Assembly (NCBI RefSeq): GCF_001642695.1
Contig: NZ_LWCC02000005.1
Span: 4,169,917 to 4,225,730, forward strand
Direction of reading: 5' to 3'
Length of the DNA: 55,814 bases
Source of the DNA: Streptomyces chilikensis
GTDB taxonomy: Bacteria; Actinomycetota; Actinomycetes; Streptomycetales; Streptomycetaceae
The notes under the pieces are model-generated. The model was not told the origin of the DNA, did no database searches, and saw only the letters and a program-made list of their open reading frames with translations. A program made the position numbers and the translations under genes. Positions 42,887 to 54,204 of the stretch are shown one piece after another. Within the stretch, counting starts at the first letter, position 1. Every line of letters begins with the position of its first letter.

Positions 42887-43864
42887 ATGCAGGCTTGGCA
42901 CGTGCACGAGAACGGCGCACCCCGCGAGGTGATGCGCTCCGTGGAGACCGGCCCGCCCGAGCCCGGCGAGAACCAGGTCCTCCTCAAGGTGCGCGCCGCC
43001 AACGTCAACTTCCCCGACGGCCTGATGTGCCGGGGCGAGTACCAGGTGCGGCCCCCGCTCCCGTTCACGCCGGGCGTGGAGATCTGCGGCGAGACCGAGG
43101 ACGGCCGCCGGGTGCTGGCCACCCCGGTCCTGCCCCACGGCGGGTTCGCCGAGTACGCCCTCGCCGACGCGCGCGCCCTGCTGCCCGCCCCCGAGGCGCT
43201 GGACGACGCCGAGGCCGCCGCCCTGCACATCGGCTACCAGACCAGCTGGTTCGCCCTCCACCGCCGCGCGGCGCTCCGGGCGGGCGAGACCCTGCTGGTG
43301 CACGCCGCCGCCGGCGGGGTCGGCAGCGCCGCCGTGCAGCTCGGCAAGGCCGCCGGCGCCACCGTGATCGGTGTGGCCGGCGGCGGGGAGAAGGCCGCCG
43401 TCGCCCGCTCGCTGGGGTGCGACGTGGTGATCGACCGCAAGGCCGAGGACGTGATCGCCGCCGTCAAGGAGGCCACCGGCGGCCGCGGCGCCGACGTGAT
43501 CTACGACCCGGTCGGCGGCGAGGCGTTCCGGCAGTCCACCAAGGTGGTCGCCTTCGAGGGCCGCATCGTGGTCGTCGGCTTCGCCAGCGGCACCATCCCG
43601 AGCGCCGCGCTCAACCACGCGCTGGTGAAGAACTACTCGATCCTCGGCCTGCACTGGGGCCTGTACAACACCAAGAACCCGAAGCTGGTCCAGCACTGCC
43701 ACGAGCAGCTCACCGAGCTGGCCGCCCGGGGCGCCGTCAGGCCGCTGGTGAGCGAGCGGGTGCCGCTGAGCGGCGCCGCCGACGCCGTGCAGCGGGTCTG
43801 GGAAGGCGCCACCACCGGCCGTGTCGTGGTGGTCCCCTCGCTGGAGAACGGAGCCGCCGCATGA
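42887..43864 (+). CDS. NADPH:quinone oxidoreductase-like (MDR family)
   Basis: A 325-residue medium-chain reductase without zinc ligands. GroES-like half at 1-120 (RAANVNFPDGLMCRGEY), Rossmann half with VHAAAGGVGSAAVQLGKAAG (about 140-160) and the C-terminal GRVVVVPS. It resembles QOR/acryloyl-CoA-type reductases; with two acyl-CoA dehydrogenases behind it an enoyl-CoA or acyl-CoA substrate is plausible. GGGAGG lies before ATG 42887. The stop overlaps the next start (ATGA). Confidence 0.92.
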   Translation: MQAWHVHENGAPREVMRSVETGPPEPGENQVLLKVRAANVNFPDGLMCRGEYQVRPPLPFTPGVEICGETEDGRRVLATPVLPHGGFAEYALADARALLPAPEALDDAEAAALHIGYQTSWFALHRRAALRAGETLLVHAAAGGVGSAAVQLGKAAGATVIGVAGGGEKAAVARSLGCDVVIDRKAEDVIAAVKEATGGRGADVIYDPVGGEAFRQSTKVVAFEGRIVVVGFASGTIPSAALNHALVKNYSILGLHWGLYNTKNPKLVQHCHEQLTELAARGAVRPLVSERVPLSGAADAVQRVWEGATTGRVVVVPSLENGAAA

Positions 43865-45042
43865 CCGACGCAAGCGACCTGCGCCGCCGGACCCAGGAAC
43901 TCCTGGCCGCGCACCCGCCCGCCACCACCGACCGCAAGGCCTTCCTGGAGGCCCGCTTCGACGCCGGCCTCGCCTGGGTGCACTTCCCCGAGGGGCTCGG
44001 CGGCCTCGGCCTGCCGCGCACCCTGCAGTCCGTGGTGGAGGCCGAACTCGCCGCCGCCGGCGCCCCGGACAACGACCCGCGCCGCATCGGCATCGGCCTC
44101 GGCATGGCCGCGCCCACCATCCTCCAGTACGGCACCGAGGAGCAGAAGCACCGCTTCCTGCGCCCGCTGTGGCTCGGCGAGGAGGTCTGGTGCCAGCTCT
44201 TCAGCGAGCCCGGCGCCGGCTCCGACCTGGCCGCCCTCGGCACCCGCGCGGTCAAGGACGGCGACGACTGGGTGGTCAACGGCCAGAAGGTGTGGACCTC
44301 CAGCGCCCACATCGCCCGCTGGGCCATCCTGATCGCCCGCACCGACCCCGACGTGCCCAAGCACCGCGGCATCACCTACTTCGTCTGCGACATGACCGAC
44401 CCCGGCGTCGAGGTCCGCCCGCTGCGGCAGATCACCGGCGAGGCCGAGTTCAACGAGGTCTTCATCAGCGACGTCCGCATCCCCGACGACCGCCGCCTCG
44501 GCGAGGTCGGCGACGGCTGGCGGGTCGCGCAGACCACCCTGAACAACGAGCGCGTCGCCATCGGCGGGACCCCGGTCCCGCGCGAGGGCGGCATGATCGG
44601 CAAGGTCGCCGCCACCTGGCGCGACCGCCCCGAGCTGCGCACCCACGACCTCCACCAGCGGCTGCTGGACCTGTGGGTGGAGGCCGAGGCGGCCCGCCTC
44701 GCCGGCGCGCGGCTGCGCCAGCAGCTGGTCGCCGGACAGCCCGGTCCCGAGGGCGCGGGGATGAAGCTGGGCTTCGCCCGCCTCAACCAGCGGATCAGCG
44801 GTCTGGAGGTCGAACTCCTCGGTGAGGAAGGCCTGCTGTACGAGGACTGGACGATGGTCCGCCCCGAGCAGGTCGACTTCACCGGCCGGGACGCCGGGTA
44901 CCGCTACCTGCGCTCCAAGGGCAACAGCATCGAGGGCGGGACCAGCGAGATCCTGCTCAACATCGTCGCCGAGCGCGTGCTGGGCCTGCCCGCCGAGCCG
45001 CGCACCGACAAGGACGTCGCCTGGAAGGACCTGGCCCGATGA
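43861..45042 (+). CDS. Acyl-CoA dehydrogenase (large, FadE type)
   Basis: A 393-residue acyl-CoA dehydrogenase. Signatures are LFSEPGAGSDLAALGTRA (about 115-132), WVVNGQKVWTSSAH and SIEGGTSEILLNIVAERVLG at the end; the usual catalytic Glu is not obvious in the last motif, as in many actinobacterial alpha2beta2 FadE pairs where one chain carries it. It is coupled at both ends by ATGA overlaps with the oxidoreductase and the next dehydrogenase, consistent with a heteromeric enzyme. Confidence 0.93.
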   Translation: MTDASDLRRRTQELLAAHPPATTDRKAFLEARFDAGLAWVHFPEGLGGLGLPRTLQSVVEAELAAAGAPDNDPRRIGIGLGMAAPTILQYGTEEQKHRFLRPLWLGEEVWCQLFSEPGAGSDLAALGTRAVKDGDDWVVNGQKVWTSSAHIARWAILIARTDPDVPKHRGITYFVCDMTDPGVEVRPLRQITGEAEFNEVFISDVRIPDDRRLGEVGDGWRVAQTTLNNERVAIGGTPVPREGGMIGKVAATWRDRPELRTHDLHQRLLDLWVEAEAARLAGARLRQQLVAGQPGPEGAGMKLGFARLNQRISGLEVELLGEEGLLYEDWTMVRPEQVDFTGRDAGYRYLRSKGNSIEGGTSEILLNIVAERVLGLPAEPRTDKDVAWKDLAR

Positions 45043-46169
45043 CCGCCCCCGCCACCACCCCCGCCACCACCCCCGACCTGCTCTACTCGCAGGAGGAGGA
45101 GGACCTCCGCGCCGCCGTCCGCGACCTGCTCGCCGACCGGTGCGACGCCGCCTCCGTGCTCGCCCGCGCAGAGTCCGGCGAGCCCCACGACCGGACGCTG
45201 TGGAAGAGCCTCGCCGAGGACATGGGCCTGGCCGGCCTGCTGGTCCCCGAGGAGCGCGGCGGCCAGGGCGCCGGGCACCGGGAGGCCGCCGTGGTGCTGG
45301 AGGAACTGGGCCGCGCGGTCGCGCCGGTGCCGTACCTGACCAGCGCGGTCGTCGCCACCGAGGCCCTGCTGGCCTGCACCGGCGAGGAGGCCGGCCGGCT
45401 GCTCACCGGCCTCGCCTCCGGCCGGACCGTGGGCGTCCTCGCCGTCTCCCTCACCACCGCCCCCGGCGACACCCCGCGCACGGCGCGGGTGGAGGACGGC
45501 GCGCTGCACGGCGAGTTCACCGGCGTCGCCGACGCCCGGGCCGCCGACGTGCTGCTGGTGCCCGGCGAGGACGGCGCGCTGTACGCCGTCGACGCGACGG
45601 CCGCCGGTGTCGCCGTCACGCCGCGGGTCTCCCTCGACCTGACCCGCCCCGTGGACACCGTCACCCTCGACGCGGCGCCCGCCCGGCGGGTCGCCGACGA
45701 CGCCTCCGGGCCCGTCGGGCGTGCCCTGCTGGCGGGCGCCGGACTGCTCGCCTCCGAGCAGCTGGGAGTGGCCGAACAGGCGCTGACCGGGACGGTCGGC
45801 TACCTCAAGGAGCGCAAGCAGTTCAACCGGCAGGTCGGCGGGTTCCAGGCGCTCAAGCACAGGCTGGCGAGGATCTGGCTGGACGTGGTCAACCTCCGCG
45901 CCGCCGCGCGGAGCGCCGCCGACGCGCTGGCCACGGGCAGCCGGGACGCCGACGTCGCGGTCGCCGTCGCCCAGACGTACGCGAGCCGGGTCGCCGTCCA
46001 CGCGACGGAGGAGGCGGTGCAGCTGCACGGCGGCATCGGCATGACCTGGGAGCACCCGGCACACCTGTACCTGAAGCGGGCCAAGGCCGACTCCCTCGCC
46101 TGCGGAACCCCCGGACGGCACAAGGAGCGGCTGGCCGAACTGGTCGACCTGCGCGGGCCGTCCGCCTAG
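45039..46169 (+). CDS. Acyl-CoA dehydrogenase (small partner subunit)
   Basis: A 376-residue partner of the preceding dehydrogenase. Recognisable parts are LAGLLVPEERGGQGAG, the FAD-side motif RKQFNRQVGGFQALKHRLA (near 265) and VQLHGGIGMTWEHPAHLYLK with a Glu/His pair near 335. Its middle domain is more divergent. In Mycobacterium such pairs (ChsE-like FadE) form alpha2beta2 enzymes that act on sterol or branched acyl chains; the same assembly is likely here, substrate unknown. A hairpin terminator follows. Confidence 0.92.
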   Translation: MTAPATTPATTPDLLYSQEEEDLRAAVRDLLADRCDAASVLARAESGEPHDRTLWKSLAEDMGLAGLLVPEERGGQGAGHREAAVVLEELGRAVAPVPYLTSAVVATEALLACTGEEAGRLLTGLASGRTVGVLAVSLTTAPGDTPRTARVEDGALHGEFTGVADARAADVLLVPGEDGALYAVDATAAGVAVTPRVSLDLTRPVDTVTLDAAPARRVADDASGPVGRALLAGAGLLASEQLGVAEQALTGTVGYLKERKQFNRQVGGFQALKHRLARIWLDVVNLRAAARSAADALATGSRDADVAVAVAQTYASRVAVHATEEAVQLHGGIGMTWEHPAHLYLKRAKADSLACGTPGRHKERLAELVDLRGPSA

Positions 46170-46182
46170 GAAGCGCCCCCGG

Positions 46183-46212
46183 GGCGGCGGTCCGTCCGCA
46201 CGGACCGCCGCC
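46183..46212 (+). terminator. Terminator after the acyl-CoA dehydrogenase operon
   Basis: Perfect 13-bp arms (46183-46195 and 46200-46212) around a 4-base loop, 13 bp after the stop at 46169. No U-tract follows. Confidence 0.7.
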
Positions 46213-46331
46213 TCCCGCACACCGGAACACCACACGTTCGGCGGACACGTCAACCACTCGGACGTTCCTCCCATTGCGCCACACTTGCGGCCGAAAGCCG
46301 TGAAACGGGCGCGCAGTGGAGGAGATTCCCG

Positions 46332-46526
46332 ATGGCCATTTCCCTCTCCGTGGTGATTCTTCTGCTGATCTTCGCCACCATCCTGCTGCGCTGCGGATCG
46401 CTCAAGCTCTCGCACGCCACGATCTGCGTCCTGCTCGGGTTCTGCCTCGCCGGCACCAGCATGGCCCCCACCATCCACAACGGCCTCGCGGCGACCACGG
46501 AGATCGTGAGCAGCCTCAACCCGTGA
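46332..46526 (+). CDS. Small hypothetical membrane protein
   Basis: A 64-residue protein with two membrane segments (VVILLLIFATILL and ICVLLGFCLAGTSM) and a polar C-terminus (NGLAATTEIVSSLNP). GGAGGAG precedes the ATG. Similar one-gene small membrane proteins are common in Streptomyces; function unknown. Unlike its neighbours it uses several non-GC-ending codons near the start. Confidence 0.75.
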   Translation: MAISLSVVILLLIFATILLRCGSLKLSHATICVLLGFCLAGTSMAPTIHNGLAATTEIVSSLNP

Positions 46527-46574
46527 GGGGCCCCGCGGGACGGGCCGGCCCCTCGGCCGGCGCCGCCGTCCGTC

Positions 46575-49280
<2,706 letters not shown>

Positions 49281-49332
49281 GGCACCGCTCCCTCGACGTC
49301 GTACGGGCTGCGCGGGCCCTGCGGGCCCCTGG

Positions 49333-49352
49333 CCAGGGCCGACAGGCCCTGG
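49333..49352. promoter_or_regulatory. 20-bp palindrome, candidate DevR/OsdR box
   Basis: CCAGGGCC-GACA-GGCCCTGG has perfect 8-base arms around a 4-base spacer. The DevR (DosR) box of mycobacteria is likewise a 20-bp palindrome with GGG/CCC arms. It lies 53 bp before ppdK and 66 bp before the regulator gene. A neighbouring GGGCCC-TGC-GGGCCC (49314-49328) could be a second, weaker site. Confidence 0.45.
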
Positions 49353-49417
49353 TCGAAGGTCCGGGACCGAGGCATGATCGTCGGCGGGACACCCTGCCGA
49401 ACGACAAGGAGCAACCG

Positions 49418-50098
49418 ATGGCGGACAGCCGGCCGGCCGGCCCCGCGAGCCCGATCCGGGTCTTTCTTCTCGACGACCACGAGGTGGTCAGGCGCGGGGT
49501 GCACGACCTCCTGGACGACGAGCCGGACGTCACCGTGGTGGGTGAGGCCGCCACGGTGGCCCAGGCCCTCGTCCGGGCTCCCGCGCTGCGCCCGGACGTG
49601 GCCGTGCTGGACGTCCGGCTGCCCGACGGCGACGGGGTGAGCGTATGCCGCGAACTGCGCTCCCGCATGCCGGACCTGGCCTGCCTGATGCTCACCTCCT
49701 TCGACGACGACGAGGCGCTGCTGGACTCCGTGATGGCCGGCGCCGCGGGATACGTGCTCAAGCAGATCCAGGGCTCCGACCTGGTCGCCGCGGTCCGCGC
49801 GGTGGCGGCGGGCCGCTCGCTGCTCGACCCGGCGGCGACCGCCCGGCTGATGCGCCGCCTGCGCGGCGAGGAGACCCGGCGGCCCGCCGCCGGCCGGCTC
49901 CCCGACCTCACCGAGCGCGAGCGCGAGATCCTGACGCTGATCGGGGAAGGGCTGACCAACCGGCAGATCGGCGAGCGGCTGTTCCTGGCGGAGAAGACGG
50001 TCAAGAACCACATGTCCCGGCTGCTGGCCAAGCTCGGCGTGGAGCGGCGGGTGCAGGCCGCGGTCATCGCCACCCAGATGCGGGAGGGCCACCGGTAG
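49418..50098 (+). CDS. NarL/DevR-family response regulator (OsdR-like)
   Basis: A 226-residue LuxR-type regulator. Receiver domain (about 12-130) with acidic pocket LLDDHE, phosphoacceptor Asp in [13 protein letters not shown] (near 68) and [10 protein letters not shown]-terminal HTH (about 160-222) with [15 protein letters not shown] and [20 protein letters not shown]. The sequence is close in type to DevR/DosR and to OsdR of S. coelicolor. No histidine kinase is adjacent. Flanked by ppdK and alcohol dehydrogenase genes. AAGGAG precedes the ATG. Confidence 0.93.
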   Translation: MADSRPAGPASPIRVFLLDDHEVVRRGVHDLLDDEPDVTVVGEAATVAQALVRAPALRPDVAVLDVRLPDGDGVSVCRELRSRMPDLACLMLTSFDDDEALLDSVMAGAAGYVLKQIQGSDLVAAVRAVAAGRSLLDPAATARLMRRLRGEETRRPAAGRLPDLTEREREILTLIGEGLTNRQIGERLFLAEKTVKNHMSRLLAKLGVERRVQAAVIATQMREGHR

Positions 50099-50269
50099 GT
50101 CCCGTCCCGGCGGCGGCGCCGCTGCTCCGCGGCCCGCCGGCCGGCCGCGCCGCCGGTCCGCCCGCCCGGCGCGTGCCGTGCGGGGTGCGCCGTCCGCGGG
50201 TGCGGGCGGGGGGAACCCTCCCTAGCCTGGGTCGGGGGGCGTTCCCGCCCGAGACCAGGAGGCCGCACC

Positions 50270-51310
50270 ATGAAGGCGCTCGTGTTCCACGGACCCGGCA
50301 GGCGTTCCTGGGAGGACGTCCCCGACCCCGTCGTCCAGGACCCCACCGACGCGGTGGTCAAGGTCGACGCGGTCACCATCTGCGGCACCGACCTGCACAT
50401 CCTCAAAGGCGACGTGCCCGCGGTGAAGCCCGGACGGATCCTCGGTCACGAGGCCGTCGGCACCGTGCGGAGCGTCGGCGAGTCCGTCACCAACGTCGCC
50501 CCGGGCGACCGGGTGCTGATCTCCTGCATCACCTCCTGCGGCCGCTGCCGCTTCTGCCGGGAGGCCCGCTACAGCCTCTGCACCGGCGGCGGCAGCTGGA
50601 TCCTCGGGCACCTCGTCGACGGGGTGCAGGCCGAGTACGTGCGGGTGCCGTTCGCGGACACCTCCACCTACAAGCTCCCCGACGGCGTCCCGGACGAGGA
50701 CGCCCTGCTGCTCGCCGACATCCTGCCGACCTCCTACGAGATCGGTGTCCTCAACGGCGGGGTCTCGCCGGGCGACGTGGTCGTGGTCGTGGGCGCCGGA
50801 CCGGTCGGCCTGGCCGCCATGACCACCGCCAGGCTCTTCGGACCGCGCCAGGTGATCGCCGTCGACCCCGCCGCGCAGCGGCGGGAGGCCGCGCTGCGGC
50901 ACGGCGCGGACCTGGCCGTCCCGCCGGACGGGGAGGTCAGGGCGAGGGTCCTCGAACTCACCGACGGCCTGGGCGCGGACGTCACCATCGAGGCGGTGGG
51001 CATCCCGGAGACCTTCGAGCAGTGCGCGGACCTGGTCCGGCCCGGGGGCCGCATCGCCAACGCGGGGGTGCACGGGGCGCCGGTGACCCTGCACCTCGAG
51101 GACCTGTGGATCAAGGGCATCACCCTCACCACGGGCCTGGTCGACACCAGCACCACGCCCACCCTGCTCAAGATGGTCGCCTCGGGCGGGCTGGACGTGA
51201 GCGGCTTCGTCACCCACCGGTTCGGTCTGCAGGAGATGGACGAGGCGTACGACGTCTTCGGGCGCGCGGGGGAGACGGGCGCGCTCAAGGTCGCCCTCGC
51301 CGCGGGCTGA
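50270..51310 (+). CDS. Zinc-dependent alcohol dehydrogenase
   Basis: A 346-residue MDR alcohol dehydrogenase. Catalytic zinc ligands Cys in TICGTD (38) and His in GHEAVG; structural zinc Cys cluster CGRCRFCREARYSLC (about 87-101); NAD fold with VVVGAGPVGLAAM. It probably reduces or oxidises short alcohols or aldehydes, useful for redox balance at low oxygen. AGGAGG before ATG 50270; TAGCCT at about 50222-50227 is a candidate -10. Its last 26 bases overlap the convergent next gene. Confidence 0.93.
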   Translation: MKALVFHGPGRRSWEDVPDPVVQDPTDAVVKVDAVTICGTDLHILKGDVPAVKPGRILGHEAVGTVRSVGESVTNVAPGDRVLISCITSCGRCRFCREARYSLCTGGGSWILGHLVDGVQAEYVRVPFADTSTYKLPDGVPDEDALLLADILPTSYEIGVLNGGVSPGDVVVVVGAGPVGLAAMTTARLFGPRQVIAVDPAAQRREAALRHGADLAVPPDGEVRARVLELTDGLGADVTIEAVGIPETFEQCADLVRPGGRIANAGVHGAPVTLHLEDLWIKGITLTTGLVDTSTTPTLLKMVASGGLDVSGFVTHRFGLQEMDEAYDVFGRAGETGALKVALAAG

Positions 51311-52016
51311 CGCCGCGGTGGCGCGGCCGGTGCGGCCCCGCAGGCGGCGCGGGCCGCGCACCCTCGCCGCCGGGGGCGGCACGGGCGGGGTGCGGGGGCC
51401 GCCCGGCACCGGCGGGCGCGGCCGGCGCCGCACCCGCACCCGCGCCGGCGGCCTCGGGCGCCGCCGCGAAGTCCGCGTCGCCCAGCTGGGTCCTCCAGTG
51501 GGCCCAGTGGGCGGCGATCTCGTCGGCGCCCAGCCGCCGCTGGGCGGGTCCCCACACCGTGGTGTCCGGCGGGACCAGCGCGGGTCCGGCCTCCTGCGGG
51601 TCCGGGTCGTGCGGCGCGGGCAGCCCCGGAGCCTTCACGGCCACCGACAGCGGCCACCCCGGCAGCGCGACCACCATGGAGCGCTCGTCGGGGGAGAGGT
51701 CGTACTCCATGCCGCAGTCCCACGAGGCGACGGCCGTGGCGACCAGCGGGACGTCGTCCACCACCACGGTCCAGCGCGCGCCGCCGCCGTCCTGGCCGAA
51801 CAGCAGCCCGTACCCGCCCCGCGTCGGTTCCAGCCCCAGCGCGGCGCAGGCCTGCGGATAGTCGTCGCCCAGCACGCCGGGGAACCGTCCGGGCGTGAGC
51901 AGGACCGCGGTCAGCACGGACAGCGCGTCGTCGTCCGCCGCACCGTCCGCGACCGCCCCCGCGGCCCTGTCCTCCGCGCCCCGGGCGCCGACGGCGGGCC
52001 CATCCGTTCCGGCCAT
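51285..52016 (-). CDS. Hypothetical protein, Ala/Pro-rich C-terminus
   Basis: A 243-residue protein with no family I can name. Residues about 30-175 look globular (WTVVVDDVPLVATAVASWD, MVVALPGWPLSVAV); the last 60 residues are low-complexity Ala/Pro/Gly/Arg and overlap the end of the alcohol dehydrogenase gene on the other strand. AAGGAGG eight bases before the ATG supports the start. The disordered tail may be a product of stop-codon drift in GC-rich DNA. Confidence 0.7.
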   Translation of the reverse strand: MAGTDGPAVGARGAEDRAAGAVADGAADDDALSVLTAVLLTPGRFPGVLGDDYPQACAALGLEPTRGGYGLLFGQDGGGARWTVVVDDVPLVATAVASWDCGMEYDLSPDERSMVVALPGWPLSVAVKAPGLPAPHDPDPQEAGPALVPPDTTVWGPAQRRLGADEIAAHWAHWRTQLGDADFAAAPEAAGAGAGAAPAAPAGAGRPPHPARAAPGGEGARPAPPAGPHRPRHRGVSPRRGRP

Positions 52017-52093
52017 GCCGGCAGCCTCCTTCTCACAGGTCGTCGGCGCACCCTAGACCGGCGGCGGCCTTGTCACCGGGGGAGCCGCCTGTT

Positions 52094-52399
52094 TCAGGGC
52101 CGGGAGGCGGGCAGACCGAGCAGTTCCCGGGCCACCACGTCCGGACCCACGCCCCGCTCCCTGGAGAGGGTGAGCACCGCACGGCACGCGAGTTCGTTCA
52201 CGCCGAAGGACAGCGCCTCGGGGGAGACCCAGGAGGAGGCCTCGTCCATCGCGTCCTCGTCGTCCGCCGCCGAGGCCGCCACGTAGGCGGCGGCCGCGTC
52301 GAAGACGTTGTGGGGACGGGGCCTGGGCCCCGCCGGGGCCGGGGCCGGCTCCGCGGAGCCGATCAGCCGGGCGAGCACCGTGCGCAGCTTGCCGAGCAC
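52094..52399 (-). CDS. Small hypothetical protein
   Basis: A 101-residue acidic, helical protein (NVFDAAAAYVAASAADDEDAM, then GVGPDVVARELLGL). The GTG at 52399 is chosen because AGGTGG lies six bases before it; the frame is open much further upstream but as low-complexity antisense of the methyltransferase. I know no function; similar small proteins occur in other Streptomyces. Confidence 0.65.
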   Translation of the reverse strand: MLGKLRTVLARLIGSAEPAPAPAGPRPRPHNVFDAAAAYVAASAADDEDAMDEASSWVSPEALSFGVNELACRAVLTLSRERGVGPDVVARELLGLPASRP

Positions 52400-52482
52400 T
52401 GCGAGCCACCTACTTCCGGTCTGTCCGTGACGTTGCCTGGAGTTCGGCCTTCCGTCACCAACGTAGGCATGGAACCGCCTGA

Positions 52483-53127
52483 TCAGTAGAGGGCGTCGGG
52501 TGCCTCCGGCGCCGCCTCGCGCACCGCGAGCGCGAGGAAACGCGACGGCTCGTCGACGTACCCGGTCAGCCGCCACCCCGCCGCCCGGAGCAACGGCCGG
52601 AGGTTCGGCTCCGCTCGCAGGTCGTCCGCCGTGAGCTCGCGTCCCTGCCGGGCGGCCAGCGCCGCCCGCCCCACCGGGTGGAAGAGCGCCAGCACGCCTC
52701 CGGTCCGCACCGCCCGCCCCAGCGCCGCCAGGTCCCGCCCCGGCTCGGGCAGATGAGCCACCAGCCCCGCCGCGAGCACGGCGTCCAGCGTCCCCGTGCG
52801 CACCGGAGGGGCGGCGGCGTCCGCCAGCACCAGGGACCCGTCCCCGCCGCGTCCGGCCCGCGCCGCCTCCCGCAGCATCTCCTCGGTGAGGTCCACGCCC
52901 AGCACCACCCCCGACGGCCCCACCGCCGCCCGCAGCGCGGGCAGCGCGCGGCCCGTGCCGCAGCCCGCGTCCAGCACCCGGTCGCCCGGCCGCAGCCCCA
53001 TGGCGGCCACGGCGGCGGCGAAGGCGGGTCCGTCGTCGGGGAACTTCCGGTCCCACTCCGCCGCCCGCGCGGCGAAGAACCCCCGTACACGGTCACGGTC
53101 ATACACGCGTGTGCGACGCTCGCTCAT
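52483..53127 (-). CDS. SAM-dependent methyltransferase (class I)
   Basis: A 214-residue methyltransferase with motif I VLDAGCGTGRALPAL (about 48-62), GVDLTEEML as the acidic motif and PPVRTGTLDAVLAAGLVAHL as post I. No substrate-specific features. Start ATG 53127 (MSERRTRVYD); an ATG three codons upstream is possible. Stands alone, divergent from the MHYT gene. Confidence 0.9.
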   Translation of the reverse strand: MSERRTRVYDRDRVRGFFAARAAEWDRKFPDDGPAFAAAVAAMGLRPGDRVLDAGCGTGRALPALRAAVGPSGVVLGVDLTEEMLREAARAGRGGDGSLVLADAAAPPVRTGTLDAVLAAGLVAHLPEPGRDLAALGRAVRTGGVLALFHPVGRAALAARQGRELTADDLRAEPNLRPLLRAAGWRLTGYVDEPSRFLALAVREAAPEAPDALY

Positions 53128-53259
53128 GCTCCGCATGATCTCCCGGAATCGCCGTAACGGACGGTGCATGTTCGTTCACGCGGCGATCCGTCCGGTAAGG
53201 CGAAGCGTCATGTTCCGTCACCTTCCGAAAGGCGGGAGGCCGCGCGCCGGGTGCCTGAC

Positions 53260-53265
53260 TAGCGT
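53260..53265 (+). promoter_or_regulatory. -10 hexamer of the MHYT gene, short or absent leader
   Basis: TAGCGT is followed by nine bases and ATG 53275 with no ribosome site between, so transcription should begin at or just before the start codon. Confidence 0.4.
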
Positions 53266-53274
53266 CCCCGTCTC

Positions 53275-54204
53275 ATGGGACACCTGGACCACGCAGCCTT
53301 CGGCTGGCTGACCCCACTGCTGTCGTACGCGATGGCCTGCACCGGAGCCGCCCTCGGGCTGCGCTGCACCGTCCGCGCGCTGGAGACCACCGGCAGCTCG
53401 CGCCGCAACTGGCTGCTCACCGCCGCCTCCGCGATCGGCACCGGCATCTGGACGATGCACTTCACCGCCATGCTCGGCTTCGCCGTCCGCGGCACCGACC
53501 TCCGGTACGACGTCCCGCTGACCGTGCTCAGCCTGGTCGTCGCCATGATCGTGGTCTGCGCCGGCGTCTTCGCCGTCGGATACGGCCGCGACCGCACCCG
53601 CGCCCTGGTCCTCGGCGGACTCACCACCGGCCTGGGCGTCGCCTCCATGCACTACCTCGGGATGGCCGCCCTGCGCCTGCACGGCGACATCTCCTTCGAC
53701 CCGGTGATGGTCGCCGTCTCCGTGGTGATCGCCGTCGTCGCGGCCACCGCGGCCCTCTGGGCGGCCCTCCACATCACCTCGCCGCTCGCGGTGACCGCGG
53801 CCTCCCTGGTCATGGGACTGGCGGTGAGCAGCATGCACTACACCGGCATGTCCGCCGTGCGGGTGTGGGTCGTCCCCTCCGCCGAACCCCTCGCCGGGGC
53901 CACCGCGACGCAGTTCGTCTTCCCGCTGGCCGTGGGCCTCGGCTCCTGGCTCTTCCTGACCTCGGCCTTCGTCGCGCTCTCCCCGACGGCGGGCGAGCGG
54001 GCCGCCGAGGACGCGGCCCGGCTGGCCTGGCGCAGCACACCGGCCCCCGGCGGGCGGCCCCCCGCCACGGAGGGACCTCCCCCCGGACGAGGAACCCCCC
54101 TCGGGCGCGGGACCTCCGCCGGACGAGGAACCCCCCTCGGGCGCGGGACCTCCGCCGGACGAGGGAACCACGTCGAGCGAGGGAGCCATGCGTACACCCC
54201 CTAG
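53275..54204 (+). CDS. MHYT-domain integral membrane sensor
   Basis: A 309-residue protein with seven predicted helices forming an MHYT domain. The three repeats are visible as WTMHFTAMLGF (near 60), SMHYLGMAAL (near 125) and SMHYTGMSAV (near 185); these His/Met motifs are thought to bind copper and sense O2, CO or NO. There is no output domain. The last 50 residues are a low-complexity Gly/Arg/Pro tail encoded by a 36-bp tandem repeat. It overlaps the next sensor kinase gene by 17 bases, so the two are coupled. Confidence 0.9.
   Translation: MGHLDHAAFGWLTPLLSYAMACTGAALGLRCTVRALETTGSSRRNWLLTAASAIGTGIWTMHFTAMLGFAVRGTDLRYDVPLTVLSLVVAMIVVCAGVFAVGYGRDRTRALVLGGLTTGLGVASMHYLGMAALRLHGDISFDPVMVAVSVVIAVVAATAALWAALHITSPLAVTAASLVMGLAVSSMHYTGMSAVRVWVVPSAEPLAGATATQFVFPLAVGLGSWLFLTSAFVALSPTAGERAAEDAARLAWRSTPAPGGRPPATEGPPPGRGTPLGRGTSAGRGTPLGRGTSAGRGNHVERGSHAYTP
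54085..54169 (+). repeat. 36-bp tandem repeat in the MHYT gene tail
   Basis: A perfect 36-base unit (starting GGACGAGGAACC) occupies 54085-54120 and 54121-54156, followed by a partial third copy. It encodes GRGTPLGRGTSA twice. In-frame length (12 codons) lets copy number vary without breaking the gene. Confidence 0.9.

Noticed and set aside
40667-43864. A plus-strand frame of 1065 codons covering the ligase region
   Set aside because: Only the last 325 codons, from ATG 42887, encode a recognisable protein; the rest is antisense of the Nudix and ligase genes.
46540-46565. GCCGGC repeats between the small membrane protein and ppdK as a bidirectional terminator
   Set aside because: Arms are only six bases and self-palindromic; chance occurrence is likely in this composition.
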